A DNA stretch of 59,362 nucleotides from Stenocarpella maydis (Eukaryota > Ascomycota > Sordariomycetes > Diaporthales > Diaporthaceae), in NCBI GenBank assembly GCA_002270565.1, contig NQMI01000127.1, forward strand, positions 1 to 59,362, given 5' to 3'. This document shows positions 57,261 to 59,362 of the stretch, one piece after another; the first letter of the stretch is position 1; every line of letters starts with the position of its first letter. Under the pieces are notes generated by a model, which was given only the letters and a program-made list of their open reading frames with translations, was not told where the DNA came from and did no database searches. A program made the translations under genes and the position numbers.

Positions 57261-59090
57261 TTTTAATAACTCTTATTCATATATTACTATATAGACTTTA
57301 AGCAATATTACATATAAAACCCTTTATAATATCAGACTCTAAAATAACTACTTCTACTTGCAACCTCTTAAGCGAGCTCAGCAATATTACCAATCAGCTA
57401 ACAGCTAACCCTTGAGTACAAGAGTTGGCTAATGAGGTAGCCTAACTCTGTATCTTTATGGATAAGTAAGCCCGCTAGAATCAGGAAACAGAATGACTCC
57501 AGGAGGAAATTGCTACTCTCTAAGCAGGAGCTAACATCATCAATACCCCAATCCAGATAAAGGAATATATCAAACTCAACACTCCAGCCCTATATAACGG
57601 AACTATTAGATAACTTCAGGTATACCTAATGTAGGTCAGAGCCTATTAGCGCTTCTACGGATTAGATATACAGCCTAGCAGGAAAAGAGTTATACATACA
57701 TCCTCTTTCCTCAGAGGATGAGCCTTAGCTTGGTTTAAACCCTACTTAACCGACTTTATTAATGCGAAATCATTTAAAGCCTGCAAACCTAGAATATAGT
57801 AAATTTTCAGCAACTATAAAGGCTATAAAAATGCCCTTAGGTCCCTATTCCAGGACCCAAATAAGGAATAATAAGCAGAAAGAGACCTAGTAAGTTGTAT
57901 GGATTAGCTATCAACTATACTACAGAATTCTAATAAATCTATACTAAAATTAATTATACTAATAACGCAAAAGAATTCATATTCTACTATAAATTAAAGG
58001 ATAAAGTAAAGGATAAACTTAGCAAGATTATAAACTAACCTAATAACTTTCTATAATATATAGAAATAGCTATTAAGATTGATAATAGACTCTATAAATA
58101 ATGCTTAAAAAAAAGAATGAACTTCCAAATAACCCCCGTTCTATAAATATAAGTTAAATATAGGAAGGAAGTACTAGAAATTAAGTACTTAGTAGGGATA
58201 GCATGCAGGCCCTATAGAGCTGGATGCTACCTAACGCAAAGATAAGAAAAGCATTAAGTACTATAATTGCAATAAGATGGGATACTTTACTTTAGAATAT
58301 AGGGCTCCAAAGAGAAATAGGGACTGGAAGTTAGTACCTAAGGGAACCTAATAGACTAATAAAGCTACCCACCAGGCTAATGTAGCTACTCATAATGCAC
58401 AAGAACCACCTAGGTCCAAACCATAATGGGAGCTTATAAATAAATACTATATCTATGGAATAAATATATATAATTAATATTAAGTATATTTAGATTAAGA
58501 CTTAGATGAAGGATATAACTTTTATAATCCTAATAAAGAAGACCTTTATAATAGTCTATACTTCTTATAATATACTAAGTCCTAATGTAAGAAACATTAG
58601 AAGGATAAGACTTGGTAACAGCCTATCCTATTAATAAAGAATCCCCAGAAGCCTAGGATAATATATGCATCGCTTAGTTAGACAGCTTACTTTAATAATA
58701 GCTATACTACTTATTATAGTAATAAGGAAGCTACCAGATAGTTTCCTAAGAACGCTTTAGGAAAGTAGGGAAGAACCCTAGTGGTAAGAAATAAGGAGGA
58801 ACTCCTGCAGATTAACCCCAGGGGGGAAGGAAAACCTATCCGATAGGCCATACTTATACTACAAACACAATAGAAGGAACCACAAGACTACCTAGGATAA
58901 GCACCCCTTCTAGCCCTAAAAACTAACATTACAGCAGTTATAATCACAGGAAGACCCTTTAAAGAAATCATAAGATAACCTACCCATAAAAACAGAAAGC
59001 TAGAAGATGCAGGACGCACATATCCGCGCATAATAAATATAGAATGCGGATATTCGCACATAAGAAAACAGATGGCAAACATAACGCTAG
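57261..59090 (+). mobile_element. Partial, inactivated Ty3/gypsy-like retrotransposon
   Basis: This is the internal region following the LTR. Gag-like sequence occupies about 57540-58330. Beyond that, stop-riddled AT-rich DNA continues to about 59090, where composition changes sharply. No reverse transcriptase motif is readable. The element is either truncated at about 59090 or interrupted by another insertion. Confidence 0.65.
57540..58330 (+). pseudogene. Decayed gag of a Ty3/gypsy-like element
   Basis: Discontinuous Gag similarity is readable across two frames. Typical pieces are KLNTPALYNGT, RFYGLDIQ, ALAWFKPYLTDFINA, SLFQDPNKE and then, in another frame, LKDKVKDKLSKI and EIAIKIDNRLY. 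Many stops stand where fungal Gag has Gln, Arg or Trp. At 58259-58309 the CCHC zinc knuckle is recognisable, but three of its four ligand positions are Tyr, each one transition from Cys or His. Nothing functional could be made. Confidence 0.7.
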
Positions 59091-59362
59091 TGACTAAGCA
59101 CCCGGCCGGTTGCTGCTGGCAACGCTGCAGCCAATAGGGCAGCCGCGTTCCGCTGATGTAATGGCGCTAGTGCCGGGGGCCCTTGAATTTGACGACCTCG
59201 AGTGCTGATTTTGAGTGCCTCCTTAAGGGGCTATAGGGCCACATATGTTGTTGACCAATGCGCCTCATACTACCCAACCCCTATTACCTACCACCCACCC
59301 CTAACGCCCTTAATAAATAGATAAACTACCTAGACCAGTTAATTAAGCATTATTAATTACCC
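59091..59362. other. Right-hand flank, unassigned
   Basis: These 270 bp start GC-rich and turn pyrimidine-rich and AT-richer towards the window end. The word CGCTAGTG occurs twice (near 59084 and 59164), and a small hairpin GTTGC-TGCTG-GCAAC is near 59110. It could be flanking DNA or another element. No coding sequence is visible. Confidence 0.3.

Larger units (their letters stand above)
56240..59090. repeat. AT-rich block, RIP-like
   Basis: About 2.85 kb of very AT-rich sequence, dense in TA dinucleotides and in TAA/TAG, with few CA/TG pairs. It covers the LTR and internal part of a retrotransposon and about 550 bp to its left. The pattern fits repeat-induced point mutation, which changes CpA to TpA in duplicated DNA of filamentous ascomycetes. 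GC-rich sequence returns at about 59090. Confidence 0.75.

Overview
The window looks like nuclear DNA of a filamentous ascomycete (Pezizomycotina, probably Sordariomycetes). The genes have short 45-200 bp introns with GTRAGT-type donors and CTAAC-like branch sites. Coding DNA is GC-rich. The right end is an AT-rich retrotransposon remnant that looks mutated by repeat-induced point mutation (RIP). All exon junctions were worked out by hand from splice signals, reading phase and recalled family consensus; none has transcript support.

Layout. 1-7.2 kb (all minus strand): a DUF952 protein cut by the window edge, nucleoporin Nup85, and a five-exon amidase. 8.8-23 kb: a sparse stretch of oxidative and degradative genes: a secreted GMC (AA3-like) oxidoreductase, a secreted AA7-type FAD oxidase with both covalent-flavin residues, a pectin lyase, and class III alcohol dehydrogenase (glutathione-dependent formaldehyde dehydrogenase). 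23-27 kb holds no convincing gene and leads into a tiny AN1 zinc-finger gene. 29.7-37.2 kb is housekeeping: a DUF676 lipase resembling Lpl1, a Rex3-type RNA exonuclease, and a divergent mitochondrial pair, prohibitin 1 and QCR8. 37.6-42.6 kb: a Baeyer-Villiger monooxygenase and a serine beta-lactamase-fold esterase/transesterase diverge from a shared 1.3 kb promoter region.

43-59 kb is a more accessory end. It holds a solo LTR with a perfect 5-bp target-site duplication, an AA11 lytic polysaccharide monooxygenase, and an unrecognised 2.9 kb reading frame broken only by two in-frame TAG codons and carrying two ubiquitin-interacting-like motifs. It then has an intronless secreted GH2 beta-galactosidase and an AT-rich Ty3/gypsy-like element (LTR plus decayed gag).

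How the genes fit together: GMC, AA7, pectin lyase, AA11 and GH2 are all plausible secreted carbohydrate-active or oxidative enzymes, which fits a plant-associated or saprotrophic lifestyle. The first two could supply hydrogen peroxide to the LPMO, and class III ADH would remove formaldehyde, for example from methanol released from pectin. The most unusual items are the TAG-interrupted UIM-bearing frame, the monooxygenase/esterase pair, and a 10-bp palindrome repeated six times in intergenic DNA.
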